Shown one piece after another: positions 10,512 to 18,984 of a stretch of DNA of 64,000 nucleotides (within the stretch, counting starts at the first letter, position 1; every line of letters starts with the position of its first letter). Where the stretch lies: the NCBI GenBank assembly GCA_905221615.1, contig CAJNDT010003057.1, positions 580,093 to 644,092 on the forward strand, read 5' to 3'. The translations under genes and the position numbers were made by a program. Below the pieces are notes generated by a model. That model was not told the DNA's origin and did no database searches. It saw nothing but the letters and a program-made list of their open reading frames with translations. This DNA is from Symbiodinium sp. CCMP2592. Its lineage: Eukaryota; Sar; Dinophyceae; Suessiales; Symbiodiniaceae.

Positions 10512-13137
10512 GTCGATGCTCTGGTGCTTGGGCCTCTGAGGTCTCTTCCTGTTCTTCTTCCTGTTCCGGGATTGTGTCCAGTTGATGAACCTTCTGTTCT
10601 GGTATTCTGGCCTTGGGGTTCACTGGTTCAATGAGTTCGAATACACTGCGTCCTGTCCATGACAAACCTCCTAGTGGTTCTGGGTTTCTGTGAGGCTCAT
10701 CCAAAGTCCAAAACTTATCATCCTCAAAGAAATCCTTGTTGATTGGTTCCTCACCATGAGCGTACCTATCTGGTTTGAGGTTCGTAATCTCCACTGGGAT
10801 GTCGTTGGTATCTCGAGGATTGAACAAGGTCTTTCTCAGTGAATTGTGGTACCTCGTGAGTGTCGTACCATCCATACTAATTGACCATGCATCTTCAGTG
10901 TACTCTTCAAACATTTTCCTGTCATCATCTTCCTTGGGTGTACCTATGAAGTTCAGTGGAAACTCTTTGAGAGAAACTAGCGTCAGTGTCCGGTACTCTT
11001 TACTGCCATCAAAGATTGTTCCGAATGGTTCCTCAAGTTCTTCGAACATTACACTATGGTGCAACAGATACCACTGGTCATCGTCCTCAATGAGTACTGC
11101 TCTATAAGCAAACTTCCCTGGTGGAAACATCAAGTAGGTTTCAACGTGCTCTGAAGTTCCTAAGCTGTAGTGGACTTGGTAAGGGTCTCTCCAGTTGGTC
11201 CAACCAACACGCTGTTCTTCAATGAGTTCCTTCAGGTTCTCACACAAGTATATGGGAATAGGTTTTGCTTCTGCTTCCCAGTTGACTGCTCTCACAAAGG
11301 CTTTTGTCGTAAGTGAGTTGTTGTTGTAGTTCACTGCGATCTTGGTTTTTCCTTCTGTGAGGAAAGTGCCTGTAGTTGTTCCATCTCTGAACTCCCAACC
11401 TTTCTTCAACAGTTTACCTACTGCCAAAAGAGGGTGCACAACCGATGAAATCAAGAACACTTCTTCAACCTTCACAATGTTTCCTTGAACATCCTGAAAC
11501 TCAACCTCAATGATCCTTTGATCTGAAACCTTGATTCGTGTTCCTTGTGCGTCTCGCAAAACCACCTTGGTAGTGTTAGGTGACTTTCTTCCATACTTCT
11601 TCATCCACATCAGTGCCAACGAAATGTCGGCTCCTGACTCCAGCACAACTTCGATCTCGCGAGTTCCTGAGCGTCTTGCTGCACGCACAAACCTGGTGCT
11701 TGTTCTTGAAGGTGCTGTTCCTTCAACACGGTTTCTCCTGGGAGGATGGTGACATCCATATTCGCATTCCTGCATGTTCGGATGCCAGGGTGTCTCATGA
11801 CAACCGTTGGGGCATTCATAGTAGTATCCACGATCTTGAGTTCCTACTGGGTTGATTCCTATGTGCCATTGCCACCATGCGTCATCACTCGCCTCATCGC
11901 AGTCCTGAAACTCATCATCTTCATCACCAATCCCAAACTCTTCTGTCTCACTCCTCTCTTCCTGAACTTCTTCACTAACAGCCCGCAAGACTCTTCCGAA
12001 GTACTCAATCTCGATCTCCTCTGAATTTTCACTCAACTCGAATTCCTCCGGAAAGCTTGTGGGCTCGTCTCCTATGTGGTACATGGAGACCATCCTAATC
12101 ACTGGTCTTTGAGTTCCTTGACTTGCTTGGCTTTGGCTTGTTGTGGTCTTGTTCGCTGAAGACGGGGCCTGATTAGAGGTAGCAGTAGCACTCGCTTGCT
12201 CACTTTGGCTTTCCAGGTCTACGTTCCTAGCTTGGTAACCCATGTCACGTTGCTTCTGTCTACACTGTGCCTCAAAGTGTCCGTACTTGTGACAGTAGTG
12301 ACAAACTCCTGTAGCTGCTTGTGCTTTTCCTTTACCTTTTCCTTTAGACCTGAAGAATCCTCTTCCTCGACCTTTGCCTTTGCCTTTGGAACCTCTGAAA
12401 CCTCGACCTCGACCTTTCCAGTTGCCTCGACCTCTACCTTTGCCAAAACCTCCAAAACCTTTTCCTTTCCCTTGGCCTTTACCGTCAAAGCCGAAACCTT
12501 TTCCGAAGTCCTTTCCACCTTTCTTGCCTTTTCCTTTGCCTTTACCTTTATGATGCACATAGCCTTTGCCGTGTCCTTTCCTACCTTTGTACCATGCTTG
12601 GTTGATGTCCATTGCTGCAAGACCACCATGATCGTCACCTTTGTCAATCAAGTCTGTAGTTGTTCGGTGAGGTGTTCCTTGCTGAGCTGACAAAGAGTTG
12701 GTCCAACGTTCGGTTGACTCGTAGTTCACAAGATACTGGCGAAGAGCTGTGTACTGGGTCTTCTCGTCAAGGTTAAGCAACAGGTGCCTTTTTACATCAG
12801 GTTTCATACCTTGGATAAGAGTAGACACTTTCAAGTTTTCTTGTACCTTTTCTCCTGTCGCCTTCTCGTACTTCTCTATGTGTTCCTCGTATTCGAGGAT
12901 GTTCTCAGCAATTCCTTTGTTGTGAGCAAACCTGTAGTTGAGGATGTTGTGAAACAGTTCCAGCGATCTTGCACGATTCGTTGGTTGGTATTCCTTCATC
13001 AACATACGGTAGGCTTCCATACCGTTTTCCTCTCCTACGTGCTTTACAACACGGTAAGGCCTTCCTTTGGTATATGAACAGAGAACACTGTACAGGCGGC
13101 GGCTAGCTTCCTTTGCTTCTCCAGACATCTCGCTCAT
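10402..13137 (-). CDS. gag: Copia gag-protease polyprotein (right arm), 911 residues
   Basis: This is the longest convincing coding frame in the window. It begins MSEMSGEAKEASRRLY, with the gag helical domain at 1-150, a GKGKG/RGRG RNA-binding stretch at 185-270, and a complete CCHC knuckle (CHYCHKYGHFEAQC) at about 280-295. An acidic region, a Cys/His cluster and the protease follow. The protease motif reads LESGAD instead of LDSGAD, so the catalytic Asp is Glu and the enzyme is probably dead. The last about 25 residues are out of frame after an 8-nt deletion; the original protein would run on into the integrase. Only a few residues in gag differ from the left arm. Confidence 0.8.
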   Translation of the reverse strand: MSEMSGEAKEASRRLYSVLCSYTKGRPYRVVKHVGEENGMEAYRMLMKEYQPTNRARSLELFHNILNYRFAHNKGIAENILEYEEHIEKYEKATGEKVQENLKVSTLIQGMKPDVKRHLLLNLDEKTQYTALRQYLVNYESTERWTNSLSAQQGTPHRTTTDLIDKGDDHGGLAAMDINQAWYKGRKGHGKGYVHHKGKGKGKGKKGGKDFGKGFGFDGKGQGKGKGFGGFGKGRGRGNWKGRGRGFRGSKGKGKGRGRGFFRSKGKGKGKAQAATGVCHYCHKYGHFEAQCRQKQRDMGYQARNVDLESQSEQASATATSNQAPSSANKTTTSQSQASQGTQRPVIRMVSMYHIGDEPTSFPEEFELSENSEEIEIEYFGRVLRAVSEEVQEERSETEEFGIGDEDDEFQDCDEASDDAWWQWHIGINPVGTQDRGYYYECPNGCHETPWHPNMQECEYGCHHPPRRNRVEGTAPSRTSTRFVRAARRSGTREIEVVLESGADISLALMWMKKYGRKSPNTTKVVLRDAQGTRIKVSDQRIIEVEFQDVQGNIVKVEEVFLISSVVHPLLAVGKLLKKGWEFRDGTTTGTFLTEGKTKIAVNYNNNSLTTKAFVRAVNWEAEAKPIPIYLCENLKELIEEQRVGWTNWRDPYQVHYSLGTSEHVETYLMFPPGKFAYRAVLIEDDDQWYLLHHSVMFEELEEPFGTIFDGSKEYRTLTLVSLKEFPLNFIGTPKEDDDRKMFEEYTEDAWSISMDGTTLTRYHNSLRKTLFNPRDTNDIPVEITNLKPDRYAHGEEPINKDFFEDDKFWTLDEPHRNPEPLGGLSWTGRSVFELIEPVNPKARIPEQKVHQLDTIPEQEEEQEETSEAQAPEHRHELAGELSFTFNGQPAEQPQDSQRTLQGPWSFKVWF

Positions 13138-13296
13138 CTTTATATCTTGTCATCCTTCAAGTTCCTTTCAACGATGTCCATAATCTTGACCATATTGGAA
13201 TCCACTGCTCCAAGCCAGATCCGCATCCTGTTCCTGAACTCTGTCCAGCCACTCTTCTCTTCTTGCCATGTTCCTGGTGAAAATGCTTCAGGGCTC

Positions 13297-13866
13297 TTAA
13301 TCAACTTGTTTGTGCAACTCCACTTCTCCCGGCTTTCTTTGTTCCTTTACTGCTTTCTCCAACGATGCTCCTATCTCCTCAAGTGTTGTTGCTGCGTTGG
13401 TGTGAGCGTCTGCTAACGCTGTCTGTGCTGCTTTCTGTTGTTCCTGTACTGCTGTAAGTGTTTCCTGAAACGCCTGTGTAAGTCCTGCTTCTCTTTGGCT
13501 TCCTGAAGCTGCTGAGCTCCTGATTTCCTCTGCTAGTGTTTGTATTCCTTGTAGTGTCTGTGCATTGATCTCTGCAAGTGCTTTCATTGCGTCCTCCATT
13601 GCTTTTGCTGCTTCAAGGTTGCTGTACACTAGTGCTGCTAAAAGTAGTGACTTGCACTGCTTCCTGCTCACTGCTTGGGCTCTCCTTTCTCCTCTTGTTT
13701 TCCTTTGATGCTTTGAGCATCTGCTGGCTTCTGCGAAAAACACACTAGAATAGTACGACAGGGTGATCCAAGTAATCAGTCCGATTGGGGTTCCTAAGAA
13801 CACTGCTATGCGAATTCCTTGAAATACAACTCTGTTGGAAATGACTTCCTGAACTATCACATGCAC
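13297..13866 (-). CDS. TM plus coiled-coil ORF of copia element (right arm)
   Basis: This 189-residue frame contains a likely membrane segment (IRIAVFLGTPIGLITWITL) near its start and a long coiled coil rich in Ala, Gln and Glu (AMKALAEINAQTLQGIQ; QEQQKAAQTALADAH). It lies between the basic ORF at 13887-14588 and gag. The frame is open here but broken in three in the left arm. It ends shortly after KPGEVELHK through a frameshift; the left arm continues to MDIVERNLKDDKI just before gag, so this too is slightly damaged. Function unknown. Confidence 0.6.
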   Translation of the reverse strand: MHVIVQEVISNRVVFQGIRIAVFLGTPIGLITWITLSYYSSVFFAEASRCSKHQRKTRGERRAQAVSRKQCKSLLLAALVYSNLEAAKAMEDAMKALAEINAQTLQGIQTLAEEIRSSAASGSQREAGLTQAFQETLTAVQEQQKAAQTALADAHTNAATTLEEIGASLEKAVKEQRKPGEVELHKQVD

Positions 13867-13886
13867 GACGTCGTGAAACTTCTTTC

Positions 13887-14588
13887 CTACATTGCTAGCT
13901 TTTCTACGAAACTCTGAACATGTTCCTGCACAAGCTTTCTCAGTACTTCTCCTTGTTGTTTTACTAGGTACCTAGGGGCGTAGCCTGACTCAAGGCTCTC
14001 ACTCTCCTGGTTCTCGCTGTTCCGGTTGCCGTCCTTGTGCTCTTTCGTGTAGTACTCGCCGGTCACGCTAAAGACGTTGTAGAGCTCGTTCAGCACTTGG
14101 TTCGCGCGCAGAAAAGCATACGGTACCATGACTTTTCCTATCTCCACGTAGTCCTTGATCGTGTACGCGTTCTCGTTCCTGATCGTGTTCACGTTGGCGT
14201 CGTCGGGGTTCACGATGCACGCGTTGTAGCCTTCCTGGTAGTACTCGCCGTACACGTCGTAGTTCCTGTAGCGGTTCCGGTGCGTATTGGGCTTTCTCGA
14301 CCTGCTCACCCAGGTTGCCATCAGCTCGGTCTCGTCGCTCTCTTCTTGTACTTTTCGCCTTGTGCTTCTTTTGCTCTTTCTCCGGGTCGTATCCTTGGAG
14401 GCTTCATCCTCTCCAAGGGCAAGTTCCTCCTCGACCTTGTAGTGCCTATTGTCGCCGAGGGCCTGTCGCTCTTCCACTGTTCCTGGGATCATCATCATCC
14501 CGCGAAACGTTGCGAGGCTTCCCAGAATCACTCCACACAGCAAGGTCACAAACGCTGCTGTGAAGCGACACTTCGTTTTCCTGACCAC
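13887..14588 (-). CDS. Basic/acidic ORF preceding the coiled coil (right arm)
   Basis: This 233-residue frame starts inside the second hydrophobic segment of the two-TM ORF (RFTAAFVTLLCGVILGS). It then has a highly charged stretch (TTRRKSKRSTRRKVQEESDE), an Asn/Tyr-rich segment and a C-terminal helix (QQGEVLRKLVQEHVQSFVE). It looks like the continuation of the two-TM protein with a frameshift between. No known domain seen. Confidence 0.5.
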   Translation of the reverse strand: MVRKTKCRFTAAFVTLLCGVILGSLATFRGMMMIPGTVEERQALGDNRHYKVEEELALGEDEASKDTTRRKSKRSTRRKVQEESDETELMATWVSRSRKPNTHRNRYRNYDVYGEYYQEGYNACIVNPDDANVNTIRNENAYTIKDYVEIGKVMVPYAFLRANQVLNELYNVFSVTGEYYTKEHKDGNRNSENQESESLESGYAPRYLVKQQGEVLRKLVQEHVQSFVEKLAM

Positions 14589-14865
14589 GGTTTCCTTGTA
14601 GGCGTACTTCTCCGGGAAACATACACCGCAAGCTCCGTACTCTCCGGTGTCTGTGTTAGGTGTTCCTGTGGTACTTTCTTCCTCTCTTCGGGGCGATCAT
14701 CAACTCCGGCATGTGGTTGATGCCTTGCACATTCTGTTCCTGTTCTTCCTGTGTCCAAAGAGTCCACAGGGCACGAGCTGCGCAAGCCACGAGTGCAGCC
14801 ACGGTCGTTCCTAGGACTAGTAGCATCATCGCTGCCAAGGTTCCTGGAGGCAGCTCCGCTACCAT
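14546..14865 (-). pseudogene. Two-TM 5' ORF (right arm), frameshifted
   Basis: Frames 14656-14865 and 14546-14785 together repeat the left-arm protein at 3393-3782: MVAELPPGTLAAMMLLV with the first hydrophobic segment, then the RGRKYHRNT stretch. A frameshift after RNT splits the right copy before the Cys cluster. Confidence 0.55.
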
Positions 14866-15042
14866 GTTAAAGAACGGGCTTCACTACGGTTCCTACTCTC
14901 AAACTGAAGCGGTCACTTTTCCTTGTGGGTCGCTGTGTCCGCTGGGTCTCGAGCCTGCGCGTCACGGGCGTGAGTCCGGCTGTTCCTGTACATTAACTAC
15001 ACTGCGCTAGCTGTGTTACTGTTCCTGGCAGAATGTTTAACA

Positions 15043-15801
15043 CCTTCCCCTTAGGAACCTTAGCGGGACGCTCTTCCGGCGTGCAAGGCGAGCGGCGTGG
15101 TGAAGTGCCGCTCCTTGACACTAGCGTCGGAGGCGTGGACTAGCGCGGCTCCGAAGGTGTAGCCCGCTGTGGCCATCACTTTGTAAGCATGTTTGCGAAT
15201 AGCGTGCTCGTAGCTGAGCACAAGGTGCCACGGCGGGACTAGCGAGCCTGAGTCCGCACTGGACCGCAGGCCATAGCAGAAGTCTCCGAGGAGATACTCC
15301 TTGTAGCACTCGAAGAGGGCCATGGTGATGTCCTGTAGCTCTTCTCTGCCGGGGTGCCTTATAGCTGGATCATAATAGCGCGTTCTGCAGAACCGTTAGC
15401 CGCAGCTGCTCTGGCCCCTTGTTTTCTTCAGATCCCCGAACTTAGCGGTGAAGGCTTGGCGCGTGGCCATATAGTCCGTAGCGGGGATGGGCTTCGCCCA
15501 GTCCCGGACTTCATTGGTAGCTTCCGCTTCGGCGGGAGTTAGCGGTACCCCCGCCGCCTGAGCACGGCTGGCTAGCGACGTGCTAGGCTCAATAGCGAAG
15601 CTGTCTTTTAGCATCTTCTTGAGGTCGCTTTCGTCCGTAGCAGAGGCTGCGAACTGCGAACTTAGCGACGGTATCGATACCATTCGAAAATAGCTCGGAC
15701 TGGATAGCATCCGAGACTTTGTGTTGCACTAGCAGGAACCGCAGCTCGCTGGATCCGAGGGCTAGCTTCTTGGCTAGCTCCTCTCCCATGGTAGCAGGCA
15801 C
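15043..15801 (-). pseudogene. Gag fragment of GCTA-rich retroelement family
   Basis: Three frames on - give one protein in pieces. 15589-15801 starts MPATMGEELAKKLALG. 15396-15710 carries ASRAQAAGVPLTPAEAEA and VRDWAKPIPATDYMATRQAF. 15060-15323 carries WHLVLSYEHAIRKHAYKVM and KERHFTTPLAL. The second piece is homologous to 33369-33590 on + (REWAKPIAQTDYMA) and the third to 29192-29380 on + (WTLVISYEKAIRKFAYKQM). This is the gag of a dinoflagellate RT/RNase H retroelement. The MPATMGEE start is plausible but unproven. Frameshifts lie near 15640 and 15340. It abuts the outer end of the copia right arm, which may have truncated it before the zinc finger. Confidence 0.6.
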
Positions 15802-16980
15802 GGCCGGGCCTACGCCACCAAATGTTGAAATTGAGCATAAAGGAAAAAGCGGTGCCTGCTAGCAACTTAGGAGAACTATGTAGCTAGAGAGTGTGTCCTA
15901 GCGTGGAGGCGGTAGCACAATGTGACAAGCTGAAACCACACTGCAGTAGGGGACGGCGCTAGCCCCGCGAACCAGCCCCCCCGGCCCCACACTCTCTCTC
16001 TAGCTCTCCTCTTCTGTCTGGCTGCCGAGATGTGTGTAGCGTGCAACTGCTCCCTTGCACATGTAGCCGGCTGCAGGGATGCTTTTCCTGCTAGCGGTCG
16101 GCAGCAGAGGGCGCTGCAAAGGTAGCTCCACGGCTCCTTAGCGAGACCCAGTCTGTCGTGGGGGGATCTGTAGTTTCTCCTTTGGAGAACTTCTTGCAGC
16201 CATCGCAGCAGTGCGTGACCTTCCACCACATTCTGCGGTTGCAGGCCCGTAGCCCACAGACCTCACATGTGGTAGCACAGCGGAAAATAGCGGCATTGGA
16301 GTCCCAATGCCCTAGCGACCAGGTGCAGCGGTCTGGATACCACTGCGTGTAGCAGCTCGGCACAAACATAGCGAGCAACTGGTCTGCTCTCATTCAGCAG
16401 GGCCCTCACTCTGGTGCGAGCAGCGGCACATGAGGAGCGCGTCCTCGCGGGTTAGCTGGTGCAGCTGCTCCCCGTTGTAGATAGCTTCTTTGGTTAGCCC
16501 CTTCCCCTTGCCCTTCTCGGAGCGCTGGTCCCAGGATCCTATAGCGGCCAGAGACCTCGGTCGATCCTGGACCAAGACAGCTCCAAGTAGTAGCAGGACT
16601 TGCCTTTGGGCAAGCTGTTAGCCGTTAGCGGGCCGCCCCATCCCCTTTAGCGCACAGGAAATCGGGGTGCCCTTGGCGTAGCGGATGGCGTTCGGCATGC
16701 CACCCGCGGAGCATCTCCATGTAGCGGTCCGATTCGTCGAAGAGCAGCGTCCACGTCCAGGCGAACACGTCTGGAGCTTTGTTATAGGGGATTCAGGGAG
16801 GCGCCGGAGCGCTTGTCGCGCCCCCCTTCTCTCTCCCTTTCCTCTCTGTGACCGTATAGGCCAGGAGGGGGTAGCGGCCGGTGGCGTCCTGCTGGCGTGA
16901 TTGGAGGAAGCCATAGCGGCCTCCGCCGGCTCTGTGCTGGAGGTAGCGGTGGGATCCCTCTCCGACGCGGCAGTAGTGGC
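15802..16980 (-). other. GCTA-rich 5' region of the retroelement, Cys-rich ORF remnant
   Basis: No intact gene. The word TAGC on + (GCTA on -) is very frequent, matching the family at 29-32 kb, so this is probably the 5' untranslated or promoter part of the element whose gag starts at 15801. One - frame (16091-16393) has a cysteine cluster (CEVCGLRACNRRMWW then CCDGCKKF) that could be a decayed zinc finger. Another (16390-16575) is basic. They do not join cleanly. Confidence 0.35.
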
Positions 16981-17045
16981 AGCCAGGCTGGCTTTGCTAC
17001 CACGGCTGCTTGGAACTCCCTCTCCGCAGCCTCTGTCTCCATACC

Positions 17046-17275
17046 TGATAGATCCAATGGGTGTAAATTTACACTTTACTCCTCCCTAAGAATTTACACC
17101 CTTTTGGGGTGTAAATTTACTCCCCCAGGGGGCGGATTTGGGGGTTTAAATTTATGTAAAGCAAGCCAAAAGGTTGGCCGACCCAAAAGGGCATATTTGT
17201 ACTTTTGGATCTGCTTTATCGTATGCTCCACATTTAGACACCCGTGGGGTCTACATTGGTCCATTGGATCTATCA
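17046..17275. mobile_element. MITE-like element with 15-bp perfect terminal inverted repeats
   Basis: TGATAGATCCAATGG at 17046-17060 is exactly complementary to 17261-17275. The 230-bp interior is AT-rich and non-coding, and contains a self-complementary GTGTAAATTTACAC and an 11-bp-arm hairpin around TTTTG near 17100. No clear target-site duplication was found at the ends. Confidence 0.45.
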
Positions 17276-17449
17276 AGCAGAGGTTGAGCCAACAAAAACA
17301 AGCACTGTGTGTGAGGGAATCCTGTTCCCGTATAACAAATACATGTGTCTTATACACAATTTGTGGGACCCAACGGCACATCCCCCCCTCTCTATACCCT
17401 TTCCCATTCCTGTTCCATCCTCTCCCTTCCCCTTCCCCTTTTGTGAAAA
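17276..17449. other. Pyrimidine-rich non-coding DNA
   Basis: A C/T-rich run at about 17385-17440 leads into the tandem repeat. No gene seen. Confidence 0.5.
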
Positions 17450-17960
17450 GGGCCATCCAGCCCTTTCACCTGCAAAGCCACACAAAACACGTGCACAAAT
17501 TCTCTTATCTTCTCCTGTGCTATTCCAGATACATATCCACAATGGGCCATCCAGCCCTTTCACACTTTTGCAAAAGGGCCATCCAGCCGTTTCATTTGCA
17601 AAGCCTCACACAAAACACGTGCGCAAATTCTCTTATCTTCCTGTGCTATTCCAGATGCATATCCACAATGGGCCATCCAGCCCTTTCACCTGCAAAGCCA
17701 CACAAAACACGTGCACAAATTCTCTTATCTTCTCCTGTGCTATTCCAGATACATATCCACAATGGGCCATCCAGCCCTTTCACACTTTTGCAAAAGGGCC
17801 ATCCAGCCGTTTCATTTGCAAAGCCTCACACAAAACACGTGCGCAAATTCTCTTATCTTCCTGTGCTATTCCAGATGCATATCCACAATGGGCCATCCAG
17901 CCCTTTCACACTTGCAAGGGCCATCCAGCCCTTTCACTTGCAAAGCCTCACTCTTTTTCC
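17450..17960. repeat. 220-bp nested tandem repeat, about 2.3 copies
   Basis: Units begin GGGCCATCCAGCCCTTTCA at 17450, 17670 and 17890, an exact 220-bp period. Each unit holds three subunits starting GGGCCATCCAGCC: a 94-bp form, a short 31-32-bp form ending CTTTTGCAAAA, and a second about 94-bp form with GCCGTTTCATTTG. The frames across it are by-products of the repeat. Confidence 0.9.
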
Positions 17961-18166
17961 AACGGCTGCGATCTGTCGTCGCTTTCTCTAGAGCCAGGAC
18001 GTTGGCTTTACCAGCCCTGCAATATGTACAAAATGAAATTACATGTGTGATGTATACATCCGGGGCCCTCCAGCCCTCCTTGTGCTGTCCTGAAATATAT
18101 ACACAATGAAATTCTACATGTGTGATATATACATAGGGGGCCCTCCAGCCCCCCTTGTGCACGTCG

Positions 18167-18205
18167 TGCAGCCCAGAAGCGACCTCTGGTCGCTTCTGGG
18201 CTGCA
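18167..18205. repeat. Palindrome 1
   Basis: 18-nt arms, perfect, loop TCT. Outer stem TGCAGCCCAGAA shared with palindrome 4. Confidence 0.9.
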
Positions 18206-18219
18206 GAAAACACAACATC

Positions 18220-18266
18220 CCCAGAAGAAACAAGAGATCGAGGCTCGATCCCTTGTTGCTTCTGGG
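18220..18266. repeat. Palindrome 2
   Basis: 23-nt arms, 21 paired, 1-nt loop. Related to palindrome 5. Confidence 0.85.
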
Positions 18267-18284
18267 CAGACGGGCAAGCCAGAA

Positions 18285-18334
18285 CCCCAGCAGCAAGAGA
18301 AGCATTCATTGGAATGTTTCCCTTGCTGCTGGGG
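18285..18334. repeat. Palindrome 3
   Basis: 23-nt arms starting CCCCAGCAGCAAG, 21 paired, 4-nt loop. Confidence 0.85.
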
Positions 18335-18431
18335 CCTCCTTGTGCTGTCCTGAAATATATACACAATGAAATTCTACATGTGTGTGTGTGATGTATACAT
18401 AGGAGGCCCTCCAGCCCCCCTTGTGCACATC

Positions 18432-18490
18432 GTGCAGCCCAGAAAAGACGAGAGATCGAGCCTCGATCTCTCGTCTTTTCTGGGCTGCAC
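18432..18490. repeat. Palindrome 4
   Basis: 29-nt arms, perfectly complementary, single C at the centre. Starts GTGCAGCCCAGAAAAGACG. Confidence 0.95.
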
Positions 18491-18503
18491 AAGACACAAC
18501 ATC

Positions 18504-18550
18504 CTCAGAAGAGACAAGACACCGAGGCTCGGTCTCTTGTCTCTTCTGAG
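18504..18550. repeat. Palindrome 5
   Basis: 23-nt arms starting CTCAGAAGAGACAAG, 22 paired, 1-nt loop. Confidence 0.9.
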
Positions 18551-18570
18551 CTGCTCCTGCTTCGACAGCA

Positions 18571-18618
18571 GGTTCAATGTGCGGGACGAGGTAGGTACCT
18601 CGTCCTGCGCATTGAACC
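18571..18618. repeat. Palindrome 6
   Basis: 23-nt arms starting GGTTCAATG, 21 Watson-Crick pairs; the two exceptions would be G-U pairs in RNA from +. 2-nt loop. Confidence 0.85.
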
Positions 18619-18630
18619 TTTGGGGATGTT

Positions 18631-18677
18631 GTCGCCACCTTCAAGGCCTTCTGCAGGAAGGCTTTGAAGGTGGCTAC
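18631..18677. repeat. Palindrome 7
   Basis: 21-nt arms with two mismatches (GCCACCTTCAAGGCC core), 5-nt loop. Outer stem shared with palindrome 9. Confidence 0.85.
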
Positions 18678-18692
18678 AATATCCACCATGGT

Positions 18693-18749
18693 GCAGGTCG
18701 GAAGCGACAGAAGCTCGAGTCGCTCCAGCTCCTGTCGCTTCCGACCTGC
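18693..18749. repeat. Palindrome 8
   Basis: 18 perfect pairs (GCAGGTCGGAAGCGACAG), then a less perfect inner stem of 9 with two mismatches, loop TCG. Confidence 0.85.
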
Positions 18750-18759
18750 GCCAGACAGT

Positions 18760-18817
18760 GATGTAGCCACCTTCAAGGCGTTTTTGCACTGCAAAAAGCC
18801 TTGAAGGTGGCTACATC
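18760..18817. repeat. Palindrome 9
   Basis: 27 pairs with a single bulged G at 18780 and a 3-nt loop. Starts GATGTAGCCACC. Confidence 0.9.
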
Positions 18818-18856
18818 ATCCGTTCCTGCTCCTGCTGCGGTCGCTTCGGAGCTGCA

Positions 18857-18944
18857 GGTCATCTGCACATGGTGCAAGGGCGGAAAAGCAAAAAGAAGAG
18901 CTTCTTCTTTTTGCTTTTCCGTCCTGCACCATGTGCAGATGACC
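18857..18944. repeat. Palindrome 10
   Basis: Arms of 42 and 41 nt with one bulge and one mismatch, 5-nt centre AGCTT. Starts GGTCATCTGCACATGG. Confidence 0.95.
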
Positions 18945-18984
18945 AGCATCCGTTCCTGCTCCTGTGCTGCGGTCGCTTCGGAGC

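Larger units (their letters stand above)
8751..15042 (-). mobile_element. Ty1/copia-type retrotransposon, right arm of inverted pair, 3'-truncated
   Basis: Same family as the left arm, read on the opposite strand. Its 5' start is the complement of 15042 (TGTTAAAC) and it proceeds leftward through the two-TM ORF, coiled-coil ORF, gag with intact CCHC knuckle, protease, integrase and about 780 bp beyond the point where the left arm ends. It then stops at about 8750, before RT. Protein and sampled nucleotide identity to the left arm are about 95-98%, so this is not a duplicated read of the left copy. Outer flanks of the two arms (GACTC against the complement CCTTC) give no matching target-site duplication. 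Confidence 0.85.
18005..18440. repeat. About 85-bp dispersed unit preceding palindromes 1 and 4
   Basis: A unit containing GTCCTGAAATATATACACAA, then TGAAATTCTACATGTGTG, then CCCTCCAGCCCCCCTTGTGC occurs at about 18091-18170 and 18339-18430, with a shorter relative at about 18020-18090. The two full copies lead directly into palindromes with the same outer stem. Confidence 0.75.

Noticed and set aside
3216-15042. Assembly chimera of one copia element read on both strands
   Set aside because: The arms differ by substitutions and by different indels, and the right arm extends 0.8 kb further. Not excluded without long reads.
16897-17991. 364-residue open frame on +
   Set aside because: Its second half is the 220-bp tandem repeat, which stays open in two + frames at once; the first half has no motif.
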